Assembly: GCF_036898095.1 (NCBI RefSeq)
Contig: NC_090763.1
Coordinates: 63,335,846 to 63,399,845 of the forward strand
DNA: 64,000 nt
DNA from: Palaemon carinicauda
Taxonomy: Eukaryota > Arthropoda > Malacostraca > Decapoda > Palaemonidae
Direction of reading: 5' to 3'
The translations under genes were made by a program, and so were the position numbers. How positions within the stretch are numbered: the stretch's first letter is position 1; each line of letters opens with the position of its first letter. Shown piece by piece: positions 12,863-25,720 of the stretch. The notes beneath the pieces are model-generated. The model worked only from the letters and a program-made list of their open reading frames with translations, had not been told where the DNA came from and ran no database searches.

Positions 12863-13373
12863 CTTCGCAGCATGCCGTCGAAATGAACCTCTTCGCAGCA
12901 TGCCGTCGAAATGAACCTCTTCGCAGCATGCCGTCGAAATGAACCTCTCGTCAGCATGGCTTCAAATTGATACTCTTCTCAGCATGGGCTCAAATTGAAC
13001 CTCCTCTCAGCATAAGGTTGAATTGAACATCTCCGCATCATCGTGTATAATTGAACCTCCTCTCAGCATGCCGTCGAATTGAACCTCCTCTCAGCAGGGC
13101 GTCAAATTAAACCTCTTGGCAGCATGGCTTCAATGTGACTATCTCCTCAGCATGGAGTTGAATTGGACCTCTCGGCAGCATGGCGTTAAATTGACCTCTC
13201 CTCAGCATGTCCTCGAATTGAAGTTGTCTTCACCCTGGCCTGCATTTGTGTTCGATTAAACCCCATTTGCCTTGGCTTCTTCACTGAATTTCATTAAACT
13301 GGTGCACATGGGCATAAGTTTTCTAGAAAAAAAAAAATCTGCAAAAGTAATATATAAATTGTGAATAGTCAGC

Positions 13374-13433
13374 CTTCTCTGGCAGCTGAGGGATTCGGTA
13401 GATAGTCTTCTCTGGCAGCTGAGGGATTCGGTA
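13374..13433. repeat. Two-copy 31-bp tandem repeat
   Basis: TTCTCTGGCAGCTGAGGGAT + TCGGTA occurs twice head to tail just right of the satellite. Confidence 0.85.
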
Positions 13434-15150
13434 AATATCTTAATTTACTTGGTGGTATTATTTTATTATCTTGGGTCATACTTTTTATTGAGCCCAATCC
13501 GTGATACATGGCAATGTTTATTCTGAAAAAAAAAATGTATCTTACAATAAAGTTATATTATAAAAGTTTTAGTTTTTACTTCATAATTTAATTTTTTAGC
13601 TATCTACACCATTTTCCATAAGGTACATGAGCAAAATTAAAGTAATTAACTTTTCTGTATGCATGAACACTAGTAAACTGCTATTGAACATTCTAAATAT
13701 GTATCTATCACAATTAATATCCGGAAAGCGGAATATTATATAAATTTTGGCCCCAGACTGAACTTCATAACCCGTTGCTATTTTATCCAGAAAATATAAT
13801 TCTTAATTTTAAATCCTTTTGGTATACTGTTACTTTAAAATAGTGAAAATAAGTATACCTGTTCTTGTTGGAAAAAATCTAACATAATTGCAAACTAAAC
13901 ATTATTATTGTCTTGCAACCATATTGATTCAATTATATACATCAGAAGTATTTAAATAAATCATAACCACATTTCAAAACTCGAGGGGCGGGGGGGGGGT
14001 TGTTGCTAAAAGATTATAAAACCACATAAGATGGTATAAGGAATTGTTCGTAGAGAGTGCCTGCACACCATACTAGCAAGGCAATTATAGTCCAGCACCA
14101 CTATTATACATAACGGTGGAAGACCAATTAGTTCACTTGCCTATTACAGATTGCTTTGATTTTAGTGATTGTCAATGAAGAAGTCCAACCAGCAAGAGGC
14201 TGCTTTTAAACTATGCCCAAAGACTGAACTATTGTGATAAGAGGAACTCTAGTTGGTTGACATCACTAAGTTATTTTCTCTCATTGCAAACCCAATTCAC
14301 AATTTTTTACGAACAAAAGCATTTGTATCTTTATTTTATCCCCAACCCACCCCCTAGAATAAACAATTAGATGTGCAGTGGTCATTTTGTCTTTTCTGAA
14401 AAGATACGGTCATGAAGTCATTCTCACCTTGCAACCATTCTTTTTTAGTTTTCACATAGATTTAAATTGGCTCCTTTCAATACAGGTCAAAATATTTGGA
14501 TTTAAAAATAACGTAAGGCTACTCTAATGATGAACTCTATCAAACAGTATGGAATGTGTTAAGTATAATTTAGGCATTCATAGTTAAATACTAGAGGGGA
14601 AAGAGGCTAAGTTCAAGCATAATGACAATAACATGTCAAGATGAGTGATAATTGTAATTACTTTATTGTACTGTACTTACAAAACTGAAGGAAAGAGTTA
14701 CACTCTGTATTATATCCTTCCTCACCTTTGGGTCAGTATTCCCTGGAAAAAAAAAAAAAAAAAAAAAACACTTGCCAGATGTGAATAACTAAACATTAAA
14801 CCTAGTGGCATTAAAGAAGTATTATCTTTAAACTGAAAAACCCCGAAAAAATTTACAGTGTACATAAAGAAAAATCAATAAACAAAGGGAAATTGTCCAA
14901 TAAAAAAAAATTGGATTGTTCATAGAGATTACTTTGAACACTATAATGAAGATTTTGTAGCACTCATAGAAAACTTAAAGAAAAAAGCAAGTTTCATGTA
15001 GAATTCTGGAGTACACGAGAGAAGTTCCAACTGTAACTACAGGCTCACCCTTACCCCCCAGCAAAAATGGTTTGGCTCACCAAATGCAGTTTTAGCTTTA
15101 TTTTTTTTCGCGGTTGCAGTCATCAGAGTCCCTTTATTGGGAATTCCTAT
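13434..15150. other. AT-rich DNA without a recognisable gene
   Basis: Contains a poly(G) run near 13985 and a poly(A) run near 14747. No frame or known element could be supported. Confidence 0.5.
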
Positions 15151-15154
15151 TTTA

Positions 15155-15730
15155 TTATTATTTGCTTAGCTACAACCCTAGCTGGAAAAGCAGGATGCTA
15201 TAAAAGCCCAGGGGCTCCAACAGGGAAAATAGCCCAATGAGGAAAGGAAACTAGGAAAAATAAGATTTCAAGAACAGTAACATTAAAATAAATATTCAAT
15301 ATAAACTATGAAAATTTTAACAAAACAAGAGAAAGAAAAATAAGACAATGCCAGAGTATACCCTCAAGCAAGAGAACTCTAACCAAAGACAGTGGAAGGC
15401 CACCATGCAGAAGTTAGGGCACTACCCCAAGACTAGAGAAAAATGGTTTGATTTTGGAGTGTCCTCCTAGAAGAGCTGCTTACCAAAGCTCCAGTCTCAT
15501 CTACCCTTACAAAGAGGAAAGTGGGCCACTGAACGCGTACAGTGATTAACCCCTTTAAGGAGAAGAATTGTTGGTATTCTCAGAGTTAGATGTACGAGGA
15601 CAGAGGAGAATACGTAAAGAATAGGCCAGACTAATCTGTAGGTGTACGTAAAAGGAAAATTAATCTTAACCAGAGAGAACAATCCAATGTATTACTGTCT
15701 GGCCAGTCAAAGGATCCCATAAATCTCTAG
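15155..15730 (-). mobile_element. TAA-tailed interspersed element, near full length
   Basis: Reverse orientation: the (TTA)n tail is at 15155, followed by the reverse complement of the family core and ending near the AGGATCCCATAAATCTCTAG head at about 15700-15725. The same head and core occur on the + strand at 53765-54427. No intact ORF, so probably a non-autonomous retroelement. Confidence 0.75.
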
Positions 15731-15995
15731 CAGTAGATTCTTCCAGAATTCTAGAGTTATTACTATGATATCTAGAGTTGAATCTTTCCAAAGTTATTGA
15801 AATGCCATAAACACACAATGCACTGTACGTGTAAGTAAACATTCCAGCCTAATACGACATGAACCATGGTCCCCTAGTCCTTTTTCAAATAAAAGTCTAT
15901 TGATACAGGTATCCAAAGAAGTGTCTGAATGAGAAGACACCAGAAATTCACGATTGCCAAAACGGAAATCATTCCAGCTCCAATGATATTTACTA

Positions 15996-16186
15996 TAGTC
16001 CATTTCTTTTATCGATGCAGATTTGCACCGACTTGCAGCGGTGCCCTTTTAGCTCGGAAAAGTTTCATGATCGCTGATTGGTTAGAATTATCTAGTCCAA
16101 CCAATCAGCGATCAGGACACTTTTCTGAGCTAAAAGGGCACCGCTGCGAGTCGGTGCAAATCTGCATCGATAAAAGAAATGGACTA
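15996..16186. mobile_element. Palindromic MITE, 191 bp, TA target
   Basis: TAGTCCATTTCTTTTATCGA at the left is repeated inverted at the right end. Almost the whole element folds back on itself around TTAGAATTATCTAGTCCAACC. TA flanks both sides (15994-15995 and 16187-16188). Same family and same length as 55122-55312. Confidence 0.85.
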
Positions 16187-17544
16187 TAGTGGCTACCACT
16201 TGAACAGCCTGTTTAACTACGGTACGGGGCTTATTATAATCACACCATATTATTTGCTGGTTAGCAAGGAACACCACGACGGGACTTTACAACAGAAGCA
16301 AGATCAATCCAGGAGTTTGTATGTATAAAGAACTAAAGCAGCATTAAAATCTACTAGCTTTTCCATAAAATTCAAACCACATTTCCATCATAAAATTATA
16401 ACAGATTGCCTTCATTAAAATTTAACCAATTTCCTTCACAACTTCCTACAAAACATTTACTGGATAACACTTTGAGCAACTTCCACAGGTTGTAGCAACA
16501 TTTTATGCTACAAAATTTTTCTCTGTACATCATTAAATAAAGACTACAAAAAGAATAAAGAACAACGACAGTTAAGTATGTCACTTTAGATAACTAAATT
16601 AAGTATTATTTATCACCATAGTTTGAATTTCTACAAATTACCTAACTGGATTTCAATTACTCACTAAAAGTTTACTTTGGCGCATCTATCTATCGCTAGA
16701 CTAGTCACATGTTAATCTTAATATAAATACTTCTAATATAGATATTCAAGAAGAAATTACACTATTTCCTATTACATTTAGCACCCTAAAACATTACCTC
16801 ACATTTCACATTTTCACTAAAAAAGCAATGATTTTATGCAACAAACCTTATAGTTTACAGCAGTAAAGAGTTGTCCCATGTGGACATCTTCCATTACGAG
16901 TTTTAGTCAAGTTCTTGTATATTTTGAAGATTAAACAGCTTATGGCATTTCATCTCCATTCACATGAAATATCATTAGCAGAGATCAGAGGCTTCCAGGA
17001 ATCTGAAAGAATATTAGCAATTTAATAACATTCACAAAAGCCTTTATGTAGTTTGTCAAGTTAACAGTAACAAGCAATTTGGTCAGAAAAATAATCACAT
17101 TAAATACTGTTAATAAACTAAAAAGAAAAACTATGCCCAAACAACTAAAGGCAGCATTTCTTATCATTAAATAGCCTTGTTAACCACCTTGTTCTGAACT
17201 ACTGTATATAATTATGGCAATCTCTCTACTTGGATGAAAGATTGTGACCACAATGAAACAGATTTTATTAGCAATCCTATGTTCCACCCAATGTACACTG
17301 GAGCAAATGTAGAACCTTCCTAGTTTAAAATATAATTATTTAAGGTCCATATTCAAAGCACTTGAATTATAGAGTTAGATTATGTTCGTAAGACAACCGA
17401 TAAACAAGCAAGGTAAAAAATCAATCTATTCGGGTAAGGAACGATATATACATGAATGTTCAGAAGCATGCTGTGTACATACCAGCTTCCTTAGTAGGCC
17501 TACATACATTTATTCAGGACTTGAAGATATTACAGCTTTCAAAT

Positions 17545-17908
17545 TTGTAATAAAGCTGTTAAAAATTCATCTAAAACAATTATTGTGAATCATGCAATAG
17601 GAGGAGGAACGTTTAGTTATGCTGCACAGAGACACTTCAATGACCTTCCACTTGATGTCAAGAATAGCAAAAATGTGGCAGCTTTCAAGAAAAACCTGAA
17701 AACTTATCTCTTTGGAAAGTGTTATAATAGTGACCTGAAAACTATTAAGCCTGAATACAAATGCTAGCGAAATAACTGATAAGATACAGAGGAAAATATT
17801 AACTGGAAAGAAATAAATTATTTTTCACACACCAAGGCCCGCCTGAACAGACTTTTAGTGTCTGATGGAGGGCGAGAAATAAACCCGAAAAAGTGATGAA
17901 ATGAACAT
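17545..17908 (+). mobile_element. 5'-truncated non-LTR retrotransposon (LINE) 3' end
   Basis: Encodes the C-terminal end of a non-LTR RT polyprotein: FSYAAQRHFNDLPLDVKNSK, then VAAFKKNLKTYLFGKCYNSD and a TAG stop near 17765. This is the R-F-x-x-A..N-x-L-P..F-K-x-x-L-K-x-x-L-F pattern typical of LINE ORF2 ends. A 3' UTR with AAGGCCCGCCTGAACAGAC and TGATGGAGGGCGAGAAATAA follows, ending in TGATGAAATGA. Inserted in unit 1 of the tandem block. Confidence 0.75.
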
Positions 17909-18404
17909 TTCCAGATTCAATAAATCATATTGTTAATAGTCCTACACCAACTTTGACGTTATTGGCCTAAAGGTACCTTTACCACATATTTCATCAATTA
18001 CCCTTCAGAATGGTCCAAAGTCTCCTCTGAAAGTGTATATAAGCTAACAGAAACAAAGTTTTCTCTTCTAGGTTTGTTATTGGATTAATGAATTTGGGTC
18101 ATATGGCCATACACCAGTTCTAAGAGGCTATTCAGCAAGCAGGTACAACTAGAGGAAAACTCTACAGTTGCACTAGGATGCAAAAGTGAAGTTGGGTTGC
18201 AGGAGGTAAGAAAAAACTGGCACACATGTATGATAGAAAGCTAAAAATGAACGTTCAGATAATGTCCAAATGGTTTAAAGTCGGCAGATTTCATGCCGAA
18301 GTTATTTCACAATTTTTTTCATATTTTTACTAATACTTTCAAACTGTAGGAAGTGTATTTCTGTATTTAAGGATAGAACTACCAGATTTCCTTCAGACAA
18401 ACCA

Positions 18405-19010
18405 ACGGCTTTTTCATAAAAATCGGAATCAGATTTCCTTTAAAAAAATCTACTCTATTTCCTTAACAAATATCTACCAGATTTCCTTCATACTAATCTA
18501 ACAGATTTCTTTCATACAAATTAACAGATCTCCATCATACAAATTACCTAATTTTCTTATTATCTACCGGAATAAGTACATAAAAATATGCCCTATTTCC
18601 ATCATACAAATCTGAGAAATTTCCTTCATAAAAATCGAACCAGATTTCCTTAATAAACATCTACTAGACTTCCTTAATAAATATCTACCAGATTTCCCTA
18701 ATAAATATCTACCAGATTTCCCTAATAAATATCTACCAGATTCCCCTAATAAATATCTACCAGATTCCCCTAATAAATATCTTCTAGATTTCCGTAATAA
18801 TTATCTACTAGACTTCCGTAATAAATATCTACTAGACTTCCTTAATAAATATCTACTAGACTTCCTTAATAAATATCTACTAGACTTCCTTAATAAGTAT
18901 CTACTAGATTTCCTTAATAGATATCTACAGGAATTCCTACATAAAAAATCTGCTAGATTTCCATCATAAAAACCTAATAATTTTACTTTCATAGAAATTT
19001 ACCAGATTTC
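18405..19010. repeat. 24-bp minisatellite (ATCTACCAGATTTCCTTAAT family)
   Basis: Roughly 20 degenerate units of about 24 bp, most regular at 18655-18930. The minus-strand peptide YLLRKSSR repeats only because 24 is a multiple of 3. Confidence 0.85.
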
Positions 19011-20479
19011 TTTCGTAGGTTGTAACAACAATTCATGATACAAAATTTTTCTCTGTACAGCAAACAAACTAAAAATAAAGGATAACACCAACAACAGTTA
19101 AGTGTGCCACTTTAGACGCCTAAATTGATTATTATTTATCACCATATTTTGAATTTTTTTAAATTACTGAATTGTTTTCCATTACTAGCCAAACTTATAT
19201 GAAGCATCCATTGACCGCTAAACTTGTCGCATGTATATCTCATACTAGAAATATTTTCATTAAGATTAAAAAGTAGAAATTACACAATTCTCCATTACAT
19301 TAATCACCCCAAAAACCTTCCTTACAAATTTTTAAAATTTTTACCACTAAAAGCAAAGATTTTAGGTAACAAACCTTGTAGTTTATACCAGTACAGCGAT
19401 GTTCCAGAAGAATATCCTCCATTATTATCAGTTTTATTCAAGTTCTCGTATATTTCGGAGATTATACAGCTTATGGCATTTCATCTCCACTCTGATGGAT
19501 ATATCATTAGCAGAGGGGACTAGAAGCTTGCCGGAATCTGAAAGAATATTGGCATCATTATAGCTCATAATAACACTATTTCAGTGGTTTGTCAATTTCA
19601 GCAATAACACAAGAAATTTGGTCAGAATAAGCATTAAACTAAATACTGTACACTGAAATTAAAACTGAAAGCACCCACCAAAAATATAGATAGAATACCT
19701 AGGTTTGATTCAACAAAGCTTCTAGAAGATGAGCACAGAAAAATTTGCAATTTAACATAGGAATCAATTTGCAGTCTTAGAGACTAAGAGGTGAAGAGCA
19801 GACAATTAATGAAGAATGATGTAATATCAAGAACATAAATCAGTCAGTTGGTAGTGAAGTTTCGGGAAACCCATGGATAATATTATAAAAAAGGTGGAAA
19901 ACACAGAAATTGATAGTAGAGTTTTCGAGGAAATAATAAACTACAAAGTAGAGCATGCTCAGTATTCCAGTATTAATAGCAAGGTAAAACAAAAAAAAAA
20001 ACTAAAAAAAACAAAAACAGCAATGACTGGAAAGAAGGAAGCAGATGAGGCTGACAATGCTATGAATTCCAGGAGTGGCCGTATAAAAATCGCTCATAGA
20101 ATTTGAAATCTCTATGGGGGCAAAGAAGAAAAAGCATATACCCATCAAAAAGAGAGATGGGTCTGATATAACAACAGAGAAGTATAGGGTCATTCATCAA
20201 CCAAGTACAATAGGGTTTTGCACTAGGATGCAAAAGTTAAGAAGTTGGACTGCAAGAAATAATAAAGAAAACGGGAACAAATGAATGAAATATTCAGGTA
20301 GTAGTGTCCAAAGGGTTTGAGGCAGATTTCAAATTTATACAAATACACTCAAACTGTAGGAAGTGTACTGTATTTATGTATTTAAGGACAGTCCTAAAAC
20401 TTCAAATGTAATGTCAGCATAAGATTTTGAGTCGCTAGCAATAGAGTGAACAACTATTGTCAAGTGAAGTTCCATGAGA

Positions 20480-20640
20480 CTAACCAGATTTCCTTCATAT
20501 TGTATCTGATTAGCTTTATAAACATCTGCTAGAATTCATGCTTAAAATTCGGCCCACTTTCCATCATAAAAATCTAACAGATAGCCTTCATTAGAAATTA
20601 GCCAGATTACCTAAAAAATTTATCATATTTCCTTCATAAT
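20480..20640. repeat. Short degenerate copy of the 24-bp minisatellite
   Basis: A few AGATTTCCTTCATA-type units at the matching position in the second tandem block. Confidence 0.6.
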
Positions 20641-21526
20641 TCCTTCTGAAGCATTTACTGAATAACTGCTTTGGTAATTTCTATAGATTGTAGTAAGATT
20701 TTTATGCTACAAAATTTGTCTGTATATCAAATAAATAACTATAAAACCCACAACAGTGGGGCAAATTTGTTAAGTGCGCCACTTTCGTTACCATGGCTTG
20801 AATTCCTGAAACTTACTTAATTAGATTTTTAATTCATCAGCAAAAGCTATTTACTATGAAGCATCCATTGAGGGCTAAATTTTTTACATGTACATCTATT
20901 AAGATTAAAACGTAGAAATCCACAAAATTCTCCATTCCATTAAGCATCCTAAAAAAAATTCCTTACAAATTTTCAACATTTTCATTAAAGAAAGCAAAGA
21001 TTTTATGCAACAAACCTTATAGTATAGAGCAATAAAGAATTGTCCCATATGATCATCCTCCATTATCAGTTTTATTTAACTTCTCGTATATTTTGGAGAT
21101 ATACAGGTTATGGCATTTCATCTCCACTCAGATGACATATCATTAGCAGAGGAGATCGGAGGCTTTCAGCAATCTGAAACAACACAGTATTTGTAATTTA
21201 AGAACTCATTTATAAAAGCCTTTCAGTGGGTTGTCAAGTTTAATAGTAACAAGCAATTTGGTCAGAAATAGAATGGCACTAAATACTGTACACGAACCAA
21301 GAATAAAAGCTATGATCGGAAGTTACAAGAGAAGCAAGATTAGATATGCCCTAAGAGCTAAAAGCAGCATTTCTTATCCAAAAAGGGATTTTAAAGTTAC
21401 AAGCCTTGTCAACCACCTCATTCTGAACTTTATATATGATGGTAATCCCTCTACTTATAAGAAAGATAGCGACCACACTGAAAACCACATTTATCAGCAA
21501 TGCTAAAATCCACCTATTTTGCACGG

Positions 21527-21559
<33 letters not shown>

Positions 21560-22384
21560 ACTTTTTCAAGTCAAGGGCATTATTACGAAAGGTTCATATT
21601 CAAAGCACTTAGAAGCATCGAGTTCGATGACTTTTCTCACGACCACTCATAAAGTAGCAAGGTTAAAATTAATCCTTTCAAGCAAGCAATGAAGATACTG
21701 ATATGAACACCTTGGCAGAAAGCTGTATACCAACCAGCTCCCTCACTTTATACATTTATTCAGGACTTGAAGATTATTACAGCCTTCAAATTTGTAACAA
21801 ATCTTTGTTAAAAACTACACATAAAAAACAAAGTAATTAAATACATAACTTATTTCTAGACTCAGGATTTATTGTTAGTAGTCCTACACCAACTTTGACA
21901 TTATTCACCCAAAGATAGCTTTCCCCTATTTTTCATCAATTCCCTTCGGAATGGTCGAAAGTTTCATCTGAAAGTATATATAAGCTGACAAGAAGTTTTC
22001 TCTTCCAACTTTGTTATTGGATTTATGAATTTGGGCAATATGGCCCGAAACTGAGGCCATTCAGCACCAAGTACAATGGGAAAACCATGCAGTTGCACTA
22101 GGATGCAAAAGTGGAGAAGTTGGACTGCAAGATATAAAAAAGGAAATGGGAACTAATGTATAATCGAAAGCTAAAAAGGGAATTCAGATCGTGTCCAATG
22201 GGTTTAAAATTCAACAGATTCTATGCAAAAGTTTAGATAATTTTTTCCATGATATCTTGACAAATCCTCTCTAACTGTAATGTGTATTTCTGCATTTAAG
22301 GATAGTACTCAAACTTACAAATGCAATGTCAGCATAAGATTTGAAACCATTTGCAAGAGTGAACAACTATCATCAAGTAAAGTT

Positions 22385-22770
22385 ACATAAAAATCTACCA
22401 GCTTTCCTTCATAAAAATCTAACAAAAATTCCTTCATAAAAATCTAACAAAAATTCCTTCATAAAATTCTACCCAATTTCCTTAATAATTATCTACCAGA
22501 TTTCATCAATAAATATCTACCAGATTTCTTCAATAAATATCTAAGAGATTTAATATATACCTAATTATCGTAATAAATATCTCCTGGATTTCCTACATGA
22601 AATTCAGTCCAATTTCCATCATAAAAAACTAACCGAATTCCTTCCTAATAGTAAACCCAATTTTCATAAGAAAATAAAAAACCTAACAGTTCCTTCATAA
22701 AAGTAAACCCAATTTCTATAATAGAAAAATATCATAGCTTTCATGAAAAATTAACCAGATTACCTGATAA
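22385..22770. repeat. Degenerate 24-bp minisatellite in the third tandem block
   Basis: Units such as ATCTACCAGATTTCATCAAT and ATCTAACAAAAATTCCTTCA at the homologous place. Confidence 0.7.
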
Positions 22771-24117
22771 AATGTATCTTTCATAATTCTCTCTGAAGCA
22801 TTTACTGGATAACCACTCCGGCAATTTCCATATGGTGTAGTAAAATTATGCTGCTGCAAAATTTTTCTCTGTATAAAAAACAATTAACTATAAAACCAAC
22901 ATCAGTGGGACAAATTTGTTAAGTGTGACACTAAAAGACTAATTATTATTCATCCCAATATTTTGAATTTCTGAAAATTACCTAATTAGGTTTTTAATTA
23001 TGCAACAAACTTTGTGTACTATGGAGCATCTATTGAACGCTAAACTTGTCACTTGTAGGGCTATATTAAATTACCTATACAGTATTAATATCTTAAAAAG
23101 AAATACACACAAGTCTCTATTCCATGAAGCACCCCAGAGTTCTGCCTTACACATTTCACATTTTCACTAAAAAAGCAAAGATTTTATGCAACAAACCTTA
23201 TAGTTTATGGCAGTAACGAGTTGTCCCATATGGACACCCTCTATTATGACTTTTATTCAAGTTCTTGTATATTTCGAAGTTTCTACAGCTTCTGATTATT
23301 TCATCTCCATTCGGATGGTATATGAGAAGAGATGATCACAGGGTTTGCAGGAATCTGGAAGAATATTTACAATTTAATAGTTTTATAAAAGCCTTCTAGT
23401 AGTTCGTCCCGTTCAACAGCAACACGAGCAATTTGGTCAGAAAAAGAATCGCGCTAAATACTGTTCATGAACTAAAAACGAAAACTATGATCGGACTTAA
23501 CAATGGAAGCAAGATTAAATATGCCCCAAGAGCTAAAAAAAAAAAAAAAAAAAAAATTATTTTTTATCCAAAATAGATTTTAAAGTTACGAGCTTTGTTA
23601 ATCATCTCATTCTGTACAATATACTGTAATTATGATCTCTATACTTGGAAGAAAGATTGCGACTACAACGAAAACAATTTATTAATAGTGCTATGATCCA
23701 CCAAATGTACACTGGAACAAACAGAACTTAACTAGTTTAGATCATCATTATGAAAGGTCTATATTCACAGCGCTTACAGCATAAAAATTGTTATGATAAT
23801 CCATAAAAGACCTGGTCAAAATCAATCAGTACTAACAGGAATAATATGTATAAGACGGCTCAGTAGTGTGCTCTGTGCCTACCATTTTCCTCACTTCATA
23901 CATTTACTCAGGACTCATAAAATACATTACCACCTTCAAAGTTGTAATAAATCTTTAACAAAAGCTACAACGATGAAATACATAACTTTATTCCAGACTC
24001 AATAAACCTTCTTTTTAGTAGTACTGCACTAACATGGACATTAATGGCCTCAAGATACTTTTTCCAAATTTTTCATCAATTACGTTTTGGAATGGTTTAA
24101 AGTTTCTTCTGAAGGAT

Positions 24118-24120
<3 letters not shown>

Positions 24121-24171
<51 letters not shown>
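24121..24171. repeat. (GA)n microsatellite
   Basis: Perfect GA run inside the fourth tandem block. Confidence 0.95.
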
Positions 24172-24175
<4 letters not shown>

Positions 24176-24423
24176 AGTCAAGCTCAAGGGAAGGAAGTTC
24201 TCTCTTCCACGCTCATTATTGTACTTAAGAATTTTGACCATATGGTCCCATCCTGGGGCCGGGGGGGGGGGGGGGGCGGTTTGGCATTCAGTAATAAATT
24301 ACAACTAGGGGAACACCAGTAATTTCAATTAGATACAAAAGTTAAGTTGGACTGCAAAAAGTAAGGAAACTGGAACAAATTTATAATATAAAACCAAAAA
24401 GGGAATTCCGATAGTGTTCAAAG

Positions 24424-24750
24424 GGTTGTGGTAACGTCCCTGACTGGTGGTGAAAGCCAGACTGGGGTTTGAGTCCCACTCGAACTCTTTAGTTTCTTTG
24501 GTCGCTGCAACCTCGCCATCCTTGTGAGCTAAGGATGGGGGTTTGGGGAGGATATAGGTCTATCTGCCGAGTCATCAGCAGCCATTGCCTGGCCCTCCTT
24601 AGTCCTAGCTTGGGTGGATAGGGGGCTTGGGCACTGATCATATGTAAACATGGTCCGCCTTTAGAGCATTGTCCTGCTTGATAGGGCAATGTCACTGTCC
24701 CTTGCCTCTGCCATTCAAGAGAGGCCTTTAAACCTTTCAAGTCAGATTTC
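24424..24750 (+). mobile_element. tRNA-derived SINE
   Basis: The head has an A-box-like GTGGTAACGTCC near 24428 and a B-box-like GGTTTGAGTCCC at 24466-24477, spaced as in a tRNA-derived RNA polymerase III promoter. The body ends near CCTTTAAACCTTTCAA. It interrupts the fourth tandem block between sequences that are continuous in the second block (CAAAGGGTTTGAGGCAGATTT). Reverse-orientation copies lie at 34.33 and 53.36 kb. Confidence 0.75.
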
Positions 24751-24904
24751 ACGCCAAAGCCATTTACATCATGATTTCTTTACACATACTCTCAAACTGT
24801 ATGAAGTATATTTCTGTATTGAAGGATACTACTAAAACTTTAAATTCTCACTCAGCATAAGATTTGGAGCCATTACCAACAGAGTGAATAACTATTGTCA
24901 AGTC

Positions 24905-25190
24905 AAGTACTGTACTATAAAAATCTACCCGATTTCTAACAGATTTTCTTCATACAAATCTACCAGCTTTCCTTGATAAGAATTGAACCAGATTATAAAT
25001 ATCTACCAGATTTCCTTATTACATATATTACCCGAATTCCCTTAATATCTACACAAATTTCTATATAGAATTCAGCCCGATTTCCATCACAAAAATCTAA
25101 CTAACTTCCTTCACAAAAAATGTAATTGATTTCCTTTCAAAATATCTACCAGATGACCCTTACAAAAATTTACCAGCTTTCCTTCATAAC
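24905..25190. repeat. Degenerate 24-bp minisatellite in the fourth tandem block
   Basis: ATCTACCAGATTTCCTTATT and related units, directly left of the 29-30-bp array. Confidence 0.7.
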
Positions 25191-25204
25191 TCCCTATGAA
25201 ACAT

Positions 25205-25720
25205 TTACACCTCGGACAATTTCCATTACTGGGCAACACCTCGGACGATTTCCATTACTGGGCAACACCTCGGACGATTTCCATTACTGGGCAACACCTC
25301 GGACGATTTCCATTACTGGGCAACACCTCGGACGATTTCCATTACTGGGCAACACCTCGGACGATTTTACATTACTGGGCAACACCTCGGACGATTTCCA
25401 TTACTGGGCAACACCTCGGACGATTTCCATTACTGGGCAACACCTCGGACGATTTTACATTACTGGGCAACACCTCGGACGATTTTACATTACTGGGCAA
25501 CACCTCTGACCATTTTACATTACTGGATAACACCTCTGACCATTTTACATTACTGGATAACACCTCTGACCATTTTACATTACTGGATAACACCTCTGAC
25601 CATTTTACATAACTGGATAACACCTCTGACCATTTTACATAACTGGATAACACCTCTGACCATTTTACATTACTGGATAATACCTCTGACAATTTCTATT
25701 ACTGGATAACACCTCTAACA
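25205..25720. repeat. 29-30-bp minisatellite (CATTACTGGGCAACACCTCG)
   Basis: About 17-18 units. The left part uses CTCGGACGATTTCCATTACT + GGGCAACAC (29 bp). The right part uses CTCTGACCATTTTACATTAC + TGGATAACAC (30 bp). The reading frames on both strands are repeat artefacts. Confidence 0.95.

Larger units (their letters stand above)
7140..13220. repeat. 28-bp satellite array of about 6 kb
   Basis: The monomer is AATTGAACCTCTTCTCAGCATGGCGTCG or close variants, 28 bp, repeated throughout. Monomers are degenerate at both ends and in the middle, GC-rich at about 7865-8280 and almost identical at about 12331-12862. No gene is present: the long minus-strand frames follow from a 28-bp unit that has no stop in any minus frame. 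Confidence 0.95.

Noticed and set aside
7140..13220. CRISPR-like regular repeats
   Set aside because: Repeats are contiguous 28-bp monomers without unique spacers, in a eukaryotic context.
16092..16277. Short frame containing VHFFYRCRFAPTRSGALLAQ
   Set aside because: It reads one arm of the palindromic MITE and appears again from the other arm, so it is not a gene.
25126..25692. Repeat-peptide frames such as GQHLGRFPLLGNTSDDF and SEVLSSNVKW
   Set aside because: Products of the 29-30-bp minisatellite on both strands.
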